Positions 43,802-51,475 of a stretch of DNA of 64,000 nucleotides are shown piece after piece. The DNA is from Clostridium sp. AM22-11AC (lineage in GTDB: Bacteria; Bacillota; Clostridia; Lachnospirales; Lachnospiraceae). The notes beneath the pieces are model-generated. The model was given only the letters and a program-made list of their open reading frames with translations. It had not been told where the DNA came from and made no database searches. Location: NCBI RefSeq assembly GCF_003473545.1, contig NZ_QUCM01000001.1, forward strand, positions 62,001 to 126,000. The letters run 5' to 3'. The first letter of the stretch is position 1, and every line of letters begins with the position of its first letter. The position numbers and the translations under genes are program-made.

Positions 43802-43886
43802 CTTTGCTCCCGCCTTTCCAGATCCTATTTCCCAGATTGCAATTTTCAAGTGGTATTTTCCAGATTTTTCCAATTACTCCCGTGTT

Positions 43887-44594
43887 TTAACCACCCAGAT
43901 ATGCTTCCTTCACCTGCGGGTTGGACAATAACTTATCTGCATCATCCGAAAGAACGATCTCACCCGTCTCTATTACATAGCCTCTTTTTGCCACACGAAG
44001 AGCCTGGTTTGCGTTCTGCTCTACCAGCATAATGGTGGTTCCTGACTTATTAATAGAAACAATGGTATCAAATACCTGGTCAACCAGTCTTGGCGAAAGT
44101 CCCATAGACGGCTCATCAAGGAGCAGAAGTCTTGGTCTTGACATCAGCGCGCGCCCCATAGCCAGCATCTGCTGTTCGCCGCCGGATAAGGTGCCTGCCA
44201 GCTGGTTTTTACGTTCTAACAGTCTTGGGAACATTTCAAAGATCTTGTTTAAGTCGCCTTTTACATTTTCCTTATCCTTACGGCTGTAAGCGCCTAACAG
44301 CAGATTGTCCATTACAGAAGTTCTTGGAAATACACGTCTGCCTTCCGGTACCATGGTCATACCGTTTCTTACGATCTCCATGGTTCCGTTTCCGTGGACT
44401 GCCTGGCCTTCAAAGCTGATCTGGCCTGTAGACGGGATCTGGCCCATAATAGCCGTCAAAAGAGAGGTCTTTCCTGCGCCGTTTGCCCCGATCAGGGAGA
44501 CCAGCTCTCCTTCTTCTACTGTAAGACTTATATTTTTAATAGCATGGATCTTGCCATAATATACATTCAGGTCTTTTACATCAAGCATCGCCAT
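43887..44594 (-). CDS. livF: Branched-chain amino acid ABC transporter ATPase LivF
   Basis: This 235-residue ABC ATPase has Walker A GANGAGKTSLL, signature LSGGEQQMLAMGRAL and Walker B LLLLDEPSMGLSP. MVPEGRRVFP is typical of LivF. With LivG it energises uptake through LivHM. The start at 44594 follows AAAGGGGG by about 9 bases and overlaps the livG stop by 14 bases. Last gene of the livJHMGF operon. Confidence 0.95.
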   Translation of the reverse strand: MAMLDVKDLNVYYGKIHAIKNISLTVEEGELVSLIGANGAGKTSLLTAIMGQIPSTGQISFEGQAVHGNGTMEIVRNGMTMVPEGRRVFPRTSVMDNLLLGAYSRKDKENVKGDLNKIFEMFPRLLERKNQLAGTLSGGEQQMLAMGRALMSRPRLLLLDEPSMGLSPRLVDQVFDTIVSINKSGTTIMLVEQNANQALRVAKRGYVIETGEIVLSDDADKLLSNPQVKEAYLGG

Positions 44595-45357
44595 TTGCAG
44601 ATGCCCCCTTTCCCAGATAAGACTCAATCACAACAGGATCATTTTTTACATCCTGTGGCAGTCCTTCTGCGATCTTCTGTCCGTGGTCAAATACTACCAC
44701 CCGGTCTGCAATATTCATGACCATACGCATGGCATGTTCAATGAGGATAATGGAATATTTCTCTGCTTTCAGGCGATTGATGATCTCCACCAGCTCATCC
44801 TTTTCATGTGGGTTCATGCCTGCTGCCGGCTCATCAAGTAGGATCAGGCTTGGCTCTGTTGCCAGGACTCTGGCGATCTCCAGTCGGCGCTGCATGCCGT
44901 ATGGAAGATTTTTAGCCAGCCAGTCTTTTTTATCATAAATACCTACGTATTCCAGACATTTCTTAATGTATTCCTGGTTTTCCGCCTCTTCTTTTTTAAG
45001 TCTTGGACTTCCTATTAAAGAGTCCCAGATACCAGTCTTTCTTCTGCAGTGGCGGGCAATAATGATATTTTCCGCTACTGTCATATTTCCAAAAAGACGG
45101 ATATTCTGGAAAGTACGGGCCATGCCAAGGCGGGTAATAGCTTCCGGCTGCATTTTTTCTATGCTTTTGCCCTTGAAAATGATCTGGCCTCTGGTTGCAG
45201 GGGAAATTCCTGTAAGTACATTATAAAATGTAGTCTTGCCTGAACCGTTTGGTCCGATGATGGCTACGATCTCGCCTTCATCAATGGAAAAATCAATATC
45301 ACTGTTGGCGTGAAGTCCGCCGAATATTTTCGTTACTTTTTTTGTCTCAAGCAGCAT
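44581..45357 (-). CDS. livG: Branched-chain amino acid ABC transporter ATPase LivG
   Basis: This 258-residue ABC ATPase has Walker A GPNGSGKTTFYN, ARTFQNIRLF (Q-loop) and Walker B LILLDEPAAGMNP. The signature reads LPYGMQRRLEIAR, the usual LivG variant of LSGGQ. Start is either ATG 45357 (8 bases after GAGGGG) or ATG 45363, which overlaps the livM stop as TGATG; the difference is two codons. Confidence 0.94.
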   Translation of the reverse strand: MLLETKKVTKIFGGLHANSDIDFSIDEGEIVAIIGPNGSGKTTFYNVLTGISPATRGQIIFKGKSIEKMQPEAITRLGMARTFQNIRLFGNMTVAENIIIARHCRRKTGIWDSLIGSPRLKKEEAENQEYIKKCLEYVGIYDKKDWLAKNLPYGMQRRLEIARVLATEPSLILLDEPAAGMNPHEKDELVEIINRLKAEKYSIILIEHAMRMVMNIADRVVVFDHGQKIAEGLPQDVKNDPVVIESYLGKGASANGDA

Positions 45358-45362
45358 ATCCA

Positions 45363-46379
45363 TCACCCCTCTTCCACTTCTGCTGTTTCCTTTTTAGTCA
45401 CGCCCCAGATGCCCTGCGGTCTGAAACGCATCATAAATACAAGAAGGAAGCCGTAAAGGATCATCCATGGGTCAAATGGAAGTCCTGCAATGTCTTTTAC
45501 GGAATGGAATAACTCAGGAAGAATGGTAAGAAGGATACCTCCTAAGATCATACCTTTGATGCTTCTGCGTCCACCGATAACTACCATAGTAAGAATGGAA
45601 ATGGACTTGGTAGAGTTTAAAAGCTCCGGGCTGACCATGCTTGCAAACACTGCCTGAAAACTTCCTGCAATGCTGCAGATCACTGCTGAGATCACCATGG
45701 CAAGTACCTTGTAATACTTAGTGTTAATACCCATGGCAACAGCTGCGATCTCATCTTCCCTGATAGCTGAAAAAGCATAGCCGATCCTGGAATGTTCTGT
45801 TTTCCATGCGAAAAATGCTACTGCTGCTACGATCAAGAACAGGATCAGGATGTAACCGCCTTTGCTGGAAGCTGCCAGCTTGGTGATCTTAATACCAAAG
45901 ATCTCCGGGGATTTAAGTCCCGGTATACCGGCTGTTCCACCTAAAGCTGCTGTATTAATGGCGATGAAACGTAAGATCTCGCAAAATGCATAGGTGATAA
46001 CAATCAAAAACTGTCCCTTTACACGAAGGGAAGCCATTGCCAGTGGAATAGATACAAGAGCTGCCAGAAGAAGTCCCACAGGAATGGTGATCCAGAAACT
46101 GATGTTGGTATATTTTAATAATACGGCTGTTGTATAAGCGCCAATGCCATAAAATGCTGCATGGCCTAAGGAAGTCTGGCCTAAATAGCCGGATACAAAG
46201 TTTAATCCTAATGCCAGGATGGCTGCAATCAGACAGTTAACTGCCACATGCTGAAAATAAGTAGGGATCCAGGCGCTTCCACCATGGAAATTGTCAATAT
46301 AACAGATCAGTAAGACCAGAACTGCTGCTCCAAGGAAGGCAGTCTGTCCGTTTTTTCCGAAAAAACGTTCTTTTTTCAT
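45363..46379 (-). CDS. livM: Branched-chain amino acid ABC transporter permease LivM
   Basis: This 338-residue membrane protein has about nine segments. LGLNFVSGYLGQTSLGHAAFYGIGAYTT-type sequence (about residues 57-85) is the LivM/LivH permease signature, and IREDEIAAVAMGIN is the cytoplasmic loop that contacts the ATPases. It pairs with LivH, 11 bases upstream. Confidence 0.95.
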   Translation of the reverse strand: MKKERFFGKNGQTAFLGAAVLVLLICYIDNFHGGSAWIPTYFQHVAVNCLIAAILALGLNFVSGYLGQTSLGHAAFYGIGAYTTAVLLKYTNISFWITIPVGLLLAALVSIPLAMASLRVKGQFLIVITYAFCEILRFIAINTAALGGTAGIPGLKSPEIFGIKITKLAASSKGGYILILFLIVAAVAFFAWKTEHSRIGYAFSAIREDEIAAVAMGINTKYYKVLAMVISAVICSIAGSFQAVFASMVSPELLNSTKSISILTMVVIGGRRSIKGMILGGILLTILPELFHSVKDIAGLPFDPWMILYGFLLVFMMRFRPQGIWGVTKKETAEVEEG

Positions 46380-46390
46380 ATGCTGCCTCC

Positions 46391-47287
46391 TTAAACTTTC
46401 TCTTCAAATTTATATCCCATAAGTCCTGAAGGCTTAATGAGAAGTACCAGGATCATTACCGCAAATCCAATGGCATCCTTATAACCAGTGGAAATAAAGC
46501 CTGCTGTCAGGTTTTCTACAATTCCAAGGATAATACCGCCTACCAGGGAGCCTGTGATGCTTCCGATTCCTCCAAGGATGGCACAGGACCAGCCTTTAAG
46601 ACCTGCTAAAGCACCCATGGTTGGGTTAATGGCGTAGATGGTACCAATAAAGAAACCGGCTGCTGCTCCAAGGGCACCGCTGATCGCAAAGGTAACTTTG
46701 ATCAGCTTTTCTGCATTAACACCCATAAGGCCTAAGGTCTGCATATCCTGGGAAGCAGCCAACATAGCCTTTCCTGTAAGAGTATGCTTGATAAACAGCT
46801 CCAGACATACCATGATGATAATGGTTCCAATGAGGATATATAAATGAAGGGAGCTGATGGTTAATGGCTGACCTGAAATAGTACAGATGGTGATCAGTTT
46901 CTGGTCTACCAGCTGTGGATACGCTTTGGGGTTGACTGTAAATACAGCGTTGGCAGTATAGCGCAGGATCGTGGAAATACCTAAAGCGGTAATAAATCCG
47001 GTTGCTGCCAGAACCCCTTTCTTTCTTAATGGCTTATAGCCAAACTGGTCTACTGCCATTGCGATCAGTGCTCCGGCTGCCATGGAAATGAGAAGCGCAG
47101 GAATCAGCGGAAGTCCCAGATAAGTTGTTACAAAATAACCTGTATATGCACCCAGCATATAGATCTCACCGTGGGTCCAGTTAATGACTCCTACAATTCC
47201 AAATACCGTTGTCCAGCCTATGGCGATCAGGGAGTAGATACCTCCCTGTGCCAGACCATTTATAACCTGCTGCAAAAATACCAACAT
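46391..47287 (-). CDS. livH: Branched-chain amino acid ABC transporter permease LivH
   Basis: This 298-residue membrane protein begins VFLQQVINGLAQGGIYSLIAIG, typical for LivH, with about eight membrane segments and a conserved SQDMQTLGLMGVN coupling loop (about residues 180-192). It lies between livJ and livM in the standard order. Confidence 0.95.
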   Translation of the reverse strand: MLVFLQQVINGLAQGGIYSLIAIGWTTVFGIVGVINWTHGEIYMLGAYTGYFVTTYLGLPLIPALLISMAAGALIAMAVDQFGYKPLRKKGVLAATGFITALGISTILRYTANAVFTVNPKAYPQLVDQKLITICTISGQPLTISSLHLYILIGTIIIMVCLELFIKHTLTGKAMLAASQDMQTLGLMGVNAEKLIKVTFAISGALGAAAGFFIGTIYAINPTMGALAGLKGWSCAILGGIGSITGSLVGGIILGIVENLTAGFISTGYKDAIGFAVMILVLLIKPSGLMGYKFEEKV

Positions 47288-47329
47288 ATTGTCACCACCT
47301 GTACTGTTTTGATCTATTTTCCTGAAGAA

Positions 47330-48562
47330 TTACTCTTCATATAATACATACTTTCCGTCTTTTACAGTCAGTGTCAGGTAATCTCTTACCCAGTCACCGT
47401 TGTCATCAAAGGTAACGGTACCGGTAACGCCTTCATACTCAGTTGCCTTTAATGCTTCTGCAAGAGTCTGTCTTGTAAGTTCACCGCCGTTTTCCTTCAT
47501 GGCTCTTTCTGCTGCATCTGCCAGTACATACATCTGGTCATAAGCTAATGCTGCAAATCCGTCCGGAACTTCACCGCTGTACTTTTCGCCGTACTTGGTT
47601 ACGAATTCCTGTCCCTTTTCATCTGCGCCTGCTGCTACGAATACGCCGCTGCAAAGAAGGCCTTCAGAAGCATCTCCTGCGATGTCGATGACATTCTGGC
47701 TGTAAAGTCCAGGCTGTCCCATGATCGGTGCTTCAATTCCCATCTGTCTTGCCTGCTTGATGATCAGTGCTCCGTCTGTTGTAGTTCCGCAAAGAGCGAT
47801 ACAGTCAGGATCAAGGCTCTTTACAGTAGTAAGGATCGCTGCGAAATCCTGGTCAGTTGCCTGATAAGGTACGGAGTCAAGAACCTGTCCGCCGTTTGCT
47901 TCAAACTGTGCATTGAAGCTGTCCTTTAAACCAGAGCCGTAATCGTTGTTGCAGTAAAGGGTAACTGCTTTGGTCTTGCCCATTTTTGTAAACTGGTTTG
48001 CGATCTGAGGACCAACTGCCGCATCCTGAACCGCCATACGGAAGAAATAATCACTGATGCCTGTTAAAGATTTTGCACTGGAGCTTACTACCAACTGAGG
48101 CATCTCTGCATCCCCTGTAATAGGAAGCATGGCTGCTGTACAGGAGGTAAGGCAGGAACCGCCGATTGCCAGAATGGAGTCATCATCTGCAAACTTCTGT
48201 GCTCCGTTGGCTGCTGTAGAAGCATCACCGCCGTCATCATATGTTTCCAACTCTAACTTGGCTCCTAACACACCGCCAGCTGCGTTGATCTCTTCCATTG
48301 CCAGCTCATAACCTTTTTCCTGCTTGGTACCATAAGCACCGTTATCACCGGAAAGAGGAGCTACCAGACCGAATTTAATGGTATCCACCGCTGCCTTTAC
48401 ATCAGATGTGTCCGCTGCAGTAGTGCCGCTTTCTGAAGAAGCTGCTGCTTCAGTTTTGCTTTCCGCTGCTGTAGAAGCCGGTGCGGAAGAAGAGGAAGAA
48501 CACCCGGAAACTGTCATTGCTGCAACTGCAGCCATCATTGCATACACATAACCTTTTTTCAT
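47330..48562 (-). CDS. livJ: Branched-chain-type ABC transporter substrate-binding lipoprotein
   Basis: This 410-residue protein has a lipoprotein signal peptide with lipobox VSGC (Cys21), a Ser/Ala/Glu-rich linker, and a type I periplasmic-binding fold with VAPLSGDNGAYGTKQEKGYELA and GGSCLTSC. The family binds Leu/Ile/Val but also other amino acids, amides and urea; nearby PucR and hydroxyacid genes leave the ligand open. Start at ATG 48562, 8 bases after AAGGAGG; another ATG lies two codons earlier. First gene of the importer operon, behind a structured leader of about 170 bases. Confidence 0.94.
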   Translation of the reverse strand: MKKGYVYAMMAAVAAMTVSGCSSSSSAPASTAAESKTEAAASSESGTTAADTSDVKAAVDTIKFGLVAPLSGDNGAYGTKQEKGYELAMEEINAAGGVLGAKLELETYDDGGDASTAANGAQKFADDDSILAIGGSCLTSCTAAMLPITGDAEMPQLVVSSSAKSLTGISDYFFRMAVQDAAVGPQIANQFTKMGKTKAVTLYCNNDYGSGLKDSFNAQFEANGGQVLDSVPYQATDQDFAAILTTVKSLDPDCIALCGTTTDGALIIKQARQMGIEAPIMGQPGLYSQNVIDIAGDASEGLLCSGVFVAAGADEKGQEFVTKYGEKYSGEVPDGFAALAYDQMYVLADAAERAMKENGGELTRQTLAEALKATEYEGVTGTVTFDDNGDWVRDYLTLTVKDGKYVLYEE

Positions 48563-48612
48563 AATCATTTCCTCCTTGCCCAGAGCCTTGAAAACAAATG
48601 ATAACTACCGCT

Positions 48613-48629
48613 CCCGGCGGTCCGCCGGG
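48613..48629. repeat. GC-rich palindrome in the liv leader
   Basis: CCCGGCGG (48613-48620) and CCGCCGGG (48622-48629) are perfect arms with one base between. It lies in the leader RNA of livJ, downstream of the terminator-like hairpin and about 50 bases before the start codon. Confidence 0.6.
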
Positions 48630-48636
48630 AAGATTT

Positions 48637-48685
48637 CAGGTAAAACAAAAGAGGAAACTCAGACTATTGTTCTGAATTTCCTCTT
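48637..48685 (-). terminator. Terminator-like hairpin inside the liv leader (possible attenuator)
   Basis: On the minus strand a 9-bp stem (AAGAGGAAA/TTTCCTCTT), one mismatch and 5 more pairs, 7-base loop, followed by TTTTGTTTTA. It lies between the liv promoter (48741-48769) and livJ, so it must be read through or regulated for expression, unless it only ends pucR transcripts. GATTTCA and TGAAATC on its two sides (48632-48638, 48686-48692) are complementary. Confidence 0.65.
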
Positions 48686-48740
48686 TGAAATCATTTATGC
48701 CTTTTCGGCTCCGTTTGCTTATTTATTTTTGATGTGTCGA

Positions 48741-48769
48741 ATGATACACCAGTTTTTAGGTGATGTCAA
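48741..48769 (-). promoter_or_regulatory. livJHMGF promoter
   Basis: On the minus strand TTGACA (48764-48769), 17 bases, TATCAT (48741-48746). Strong match, 70 bases after the pucR stop codon. Confidence 0.8.
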
Positions 48770-48837
48770 GTTTTTTTACTAAAGTTTTGGTAAAAAAATT
48801 CGTTTCACCCTCTGAAATATTTTGCAGCCCCTATGGA

Positions 48838-50001
48838 TCAATAAGTAAAATAATCATGGATCAGAATGGCTAAAGACATGTATACACGCATGTAATAATC
48901 CGTAAAATTAATGCCGCAGAGAGCGGAAATATTCTGCAGCCGCTTCATCAGTGTATGGCGGTGGATGTACAGATGTTCCGCTGTTTTCGTAGCATTGCAG
49001 TTGTGTGCCAGATAGATACGGATGGTATGTACATAGCCTGTGTGATTATACCGGTCATGGTCCAAGAGTTTCTGTAATGCCTGGTTTCCCAATACAATAG
49101 AATACTCATTTTGATGAAGCGTCCCAAGAAGTTCCACTAAAAGTCGGTTATCAAAGGTACAGATCCCCCGTTTTGCCCCGATCCGGTCCAGCAAACAGAT
49201 ATGATCGTAGGCTTCTTTTACGCAGTCAGGCAGATCCCTGCTTTCTTTTAAAGGCTGGGCACCTACATAAAAGTTGATCTCTTCATTTTCCGAAAGAAAG
49301 GTAAGGAAAATGCTGAAATCATACATGGCATCTGTAAATGCTTCTCCATCGGAAAAGGGCGCCAGAAACATACCGGTTCCATCTGGCAAGGTCTCACCAA
49401 TACAGGTTTTTGACATAGAAGAAAGAAAAGAGCCTACTTTTCCCATTCCCTGCCGGAGACTTTCCTCGTCCCGGCTGTTTTTTCCTGTAAGGCAGATGAG
49501 AAAAAGATATACCTGCTGTTCTTTTTCAAATAGTTTCTTTTCACTGATATTTAATTTTTTTCCAAGTGCAATGCGCAGTGTGTCCAGTCCCTGGACCAGC
49601 TTTCTGGAAATAAGATTGTTTTCCGTGATCTGATCCATAAGCACATGAAGGATCTCTGAAAATGACAGCCGTTCCGGCAGCTCCAGCACCGGCAGCCCTT
49701 CTTTGTTTGCGTCTTCTATAATGTATTCCGGGATCTGATCGATATAATAGCCCGGCTGGATCGCCAGACCGCTGACCCCTCTTTTTTTCAGCTGGTGGAT
49801 CAGGTCCTTATGAAGAGACTGATCCTCCAGGCCATATCCGGTAGACACCACTAACTCACCCTCATTTAAAGATCTGGGAGTGTCCAGTATTTCCATTACA
49901 TTGACCCATAAAATAGGGTTTGAAACATTTAAAACGCCTGCTACCAGCCTGACTCCGCCAAAGATCTGCCGGTCCACCAGGTCTTTTACAAGAAATGCCA
50001 T
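48838..50001 (-). CDS. PucR-family transcriptional regulator
   Basis: This 387-residue protein has the N-terminal PucR-type ligand domain (about 1-125, FGGVRLVAGVLNVSNPILWV and GELVVSTGYGL), a middle region and a C-terminal helix-turn-helix (about 325-380, NCNATKTAEHLYIHRHTLMKRLQ). Members control purine, amino-acid or hydroxy-acid genes. Start at ATG 50001, 6 bases after AAAGGAG. It lies between the liv operon and a divergent hydroxyacid dehydrogenase gene, so it probably controls one or both. Confidence 0.9.
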   Translation of the reverse strand: MAFLVKDLVDRQIFGGVRLVAGVLNVSNPILWVNVMEILDTPRSLNEGELVVSTGYGLEDQSLHKDLIHQLKKRGVSGLAIQPGYYIDQIPEYIIEDANKEGLPVLELPERLSFSEILHVLMDQITENNLISRKLVQGLDTLRIALGKKLNISEKKLFEKEQQVYLFLICLTGKNSRDEESLRQGMGKVGSFLSSMSKTCIGETLPDGTGMFLAPFSDGEAFTDAMYDFSIFLTFLSENEEINFYVGAQPLKESRDLPDCVKEAYDHICLLDRIGAKRGICTFDNRLLVELLGTLHQNEYSIVLGNQALQKLLDHDRYNHTGYVHTIRIYLAHNCNATKTAEHLYIHRHTLMKRLQNISALCGINFTDYYMRVYMSLAILIHDYFTY

Positions 50002-50208
50002 AGTGTGCTCCTTTCCGGATACCTGCAAGTTGAAATGTGTCCATGTGAAAACAGTAAGATGTACAATATGTCCATTATTATACGCATTTGGTGTACAGTT
50101 TGCAACTTGTTTTAGAGACGACTTTTCGCTAGACTATTGGCAAATGAAGTTGATCGGCCAGTTCTGGTCATTGTTTTCAGAAGATTTTTCCGGTAGGAGG
50201 TAATGTAT

Positions 50209-51192
50209 ATGAGCAAAAAAATTTTAATCACAGAAGCTGTAGACCCTGCAGGCATTACTCTGCTTCAGGACCATGGATACCAGGTGGTCATGGGCACCGG
50301 ATATGACGAAGAGACCCTTATGAGAGAGGCACATGACGCAGACGGCGTTCTTACAAGAAATGGTCATTTTACAGAACGTGTTTTAAATTCCTGCCCGAAG
50401 CTGCAGGTCATCGGCATGCATGGTGCCGGTGTAGACTGTATTGATGTAGAAGCTGCCGAACGGCTGGGCATCCAGGTAACAAACGCAGCTGACGCCAACA
50501 GCGGTTCTGTTGCAGAATTTACCCTTGGACTGATCTTAAGCCTTGCAAAGAAGCTTCCACAAAGCCGTGACGGCTTACGCAAAGAAGGCTGGAGCATCCG
50601 CCCACAGATTACTACCTTTGATCTGGAAGGAAAGACCTTAGGGGTACTTGGAATGGGACGGATCGGCACTGCAGTTGCCAGAAAAGCTTCCTATGGCTTT
50701 GGAATGAAAGTGTTAGGATACCGCAGAAACCTTCCAGGAGATATCTGCGCGGACTATGGCATTCTTACAAGTGATCTGGACAAAGTGATCCGGAATTCCG
50801 ATTTTCTTTCTATTCATCTGCCATATACAAAAGATACCTTCCATCTGGTAAGCTGTGAAAAGCTGGAACTTATGAAACCAGATGCGTATCTTTTAAACCT
50901 TGGTCGTGGTGAAGTAGTCGACCAGGCTGCTTTAAGGGAACTGCTGCTTTCCAACCGTCTGGCAGGGGCTGCACTGGATGTATTTGAAGGTGAGATCCCA
51001 GATGCAGACGACCCGCTGCTGCACATGGATCAGGTAATTGCAACGCCACATATTGCAGGTTTAAGCAAGCAGGCTATGGAACGGCTGTCTTATCAGGCCG
51101 CTCTGGGCATTACAGAGGTGTTAGAAGGCCGCAAAGTGACTTATCCGGTCAATCATCCGGAGAAGTATGCAAGTGACGTTTCTGTGGCATAA
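50209..51192 (+). CDS. Phosphoglycerate-dehydrogenase-like D-2-hydroxyacid dehydrogenase
   Basis: This 327-residue protein has the hydroxyacid dehydrogenase layout: GMHGAGVDCIDV (substrate loop), LGVLGMGRIGTAVARKA (NAD loop), LNLGRGEVVD with the substrate Arg region, and TPHIAGLSKQA with the catalytic His. No ACT domain is present, so it is not a full serine-pathway SerA. Start at ATG 50209, 8 bases after AGGAGG; an in-frame ATG lies two codons upstream. It is divergent from pucR across a 207-base gap in which I see no clear promoter. Confidence 0.92.
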   Translation: MSKKILITEAVDPAGITLLQDHGYQVVMGTGYDEETLMREAHDADGVLTRNGHFTERVLNSCPKLQVIGMHGAGVDCIDVEAAERLGIQVTNAADANSGSVAEFTLGLILSLAKKLPQSRDGLRKEGWSIRPQITTFDLEGKTLGVLGMGRIGTAVARKASYGFGMKVLGYRRNLPGDICADYGILTSDLDKVIRNSDFLSIHLPYTKDTFHLVSCEKLELMKPDAYLLNLGRGEVVDQAALRELLLSNRLAGAALDVFEGEIPDADDPLLHMDQVIATPHIAGLSKQAMERLSYQAALGITEVLEGRKVTYPVNHPEKYASDVSVA

Positions 51193-51290
51193 TTTTCTCA
51201 AACCATTAACCGACAAACCGCCTGCTGCTGCAGGCAGTTGAGTGTGAAAATACAGGGTTCGTGAATTTACAATACAACATCATAAAACAC

Positions 51291-51342
51291 AAAAAGCACA
51301 TGAACACAGGCATTTAAAACCTGCTTCCATGTGCTTTTCTTT
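51291..51342. terminator. Bidirectional terminator between the dehydrogenase gene and carB
   Basis: AAAAAGCACATG (51291-51302) and CATGTGCTTTT (51328-51338), with an inner CAGG/CCTG stem, sit between convergent genes; T-tracts follow on both strands. A second GC-rich hairpin, ACCCGCGC/GCGCGGGT (51399-51417), lies nearer carB. I see no gene in 51193-51475. Confidence 0.82.
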
Positions 51343-51475
51343 CGTTTAAAGAACCTGTCACCGGCAGTTTTTCTTCCACTGCACGTCTGCACAAGTGAAC
51401 CCGCGCCTGGCGCGGGTCCTCTCTCACATTTCATTATAATCCCGCCTCTTAGGCGAAATTTATATTTATTCACAC

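Noticed and set aside
48576..48782. Plus-strand frame in the liv leader region
   Set aside because: No RBS or similarity; it lies across the liv promoter and hairpin.
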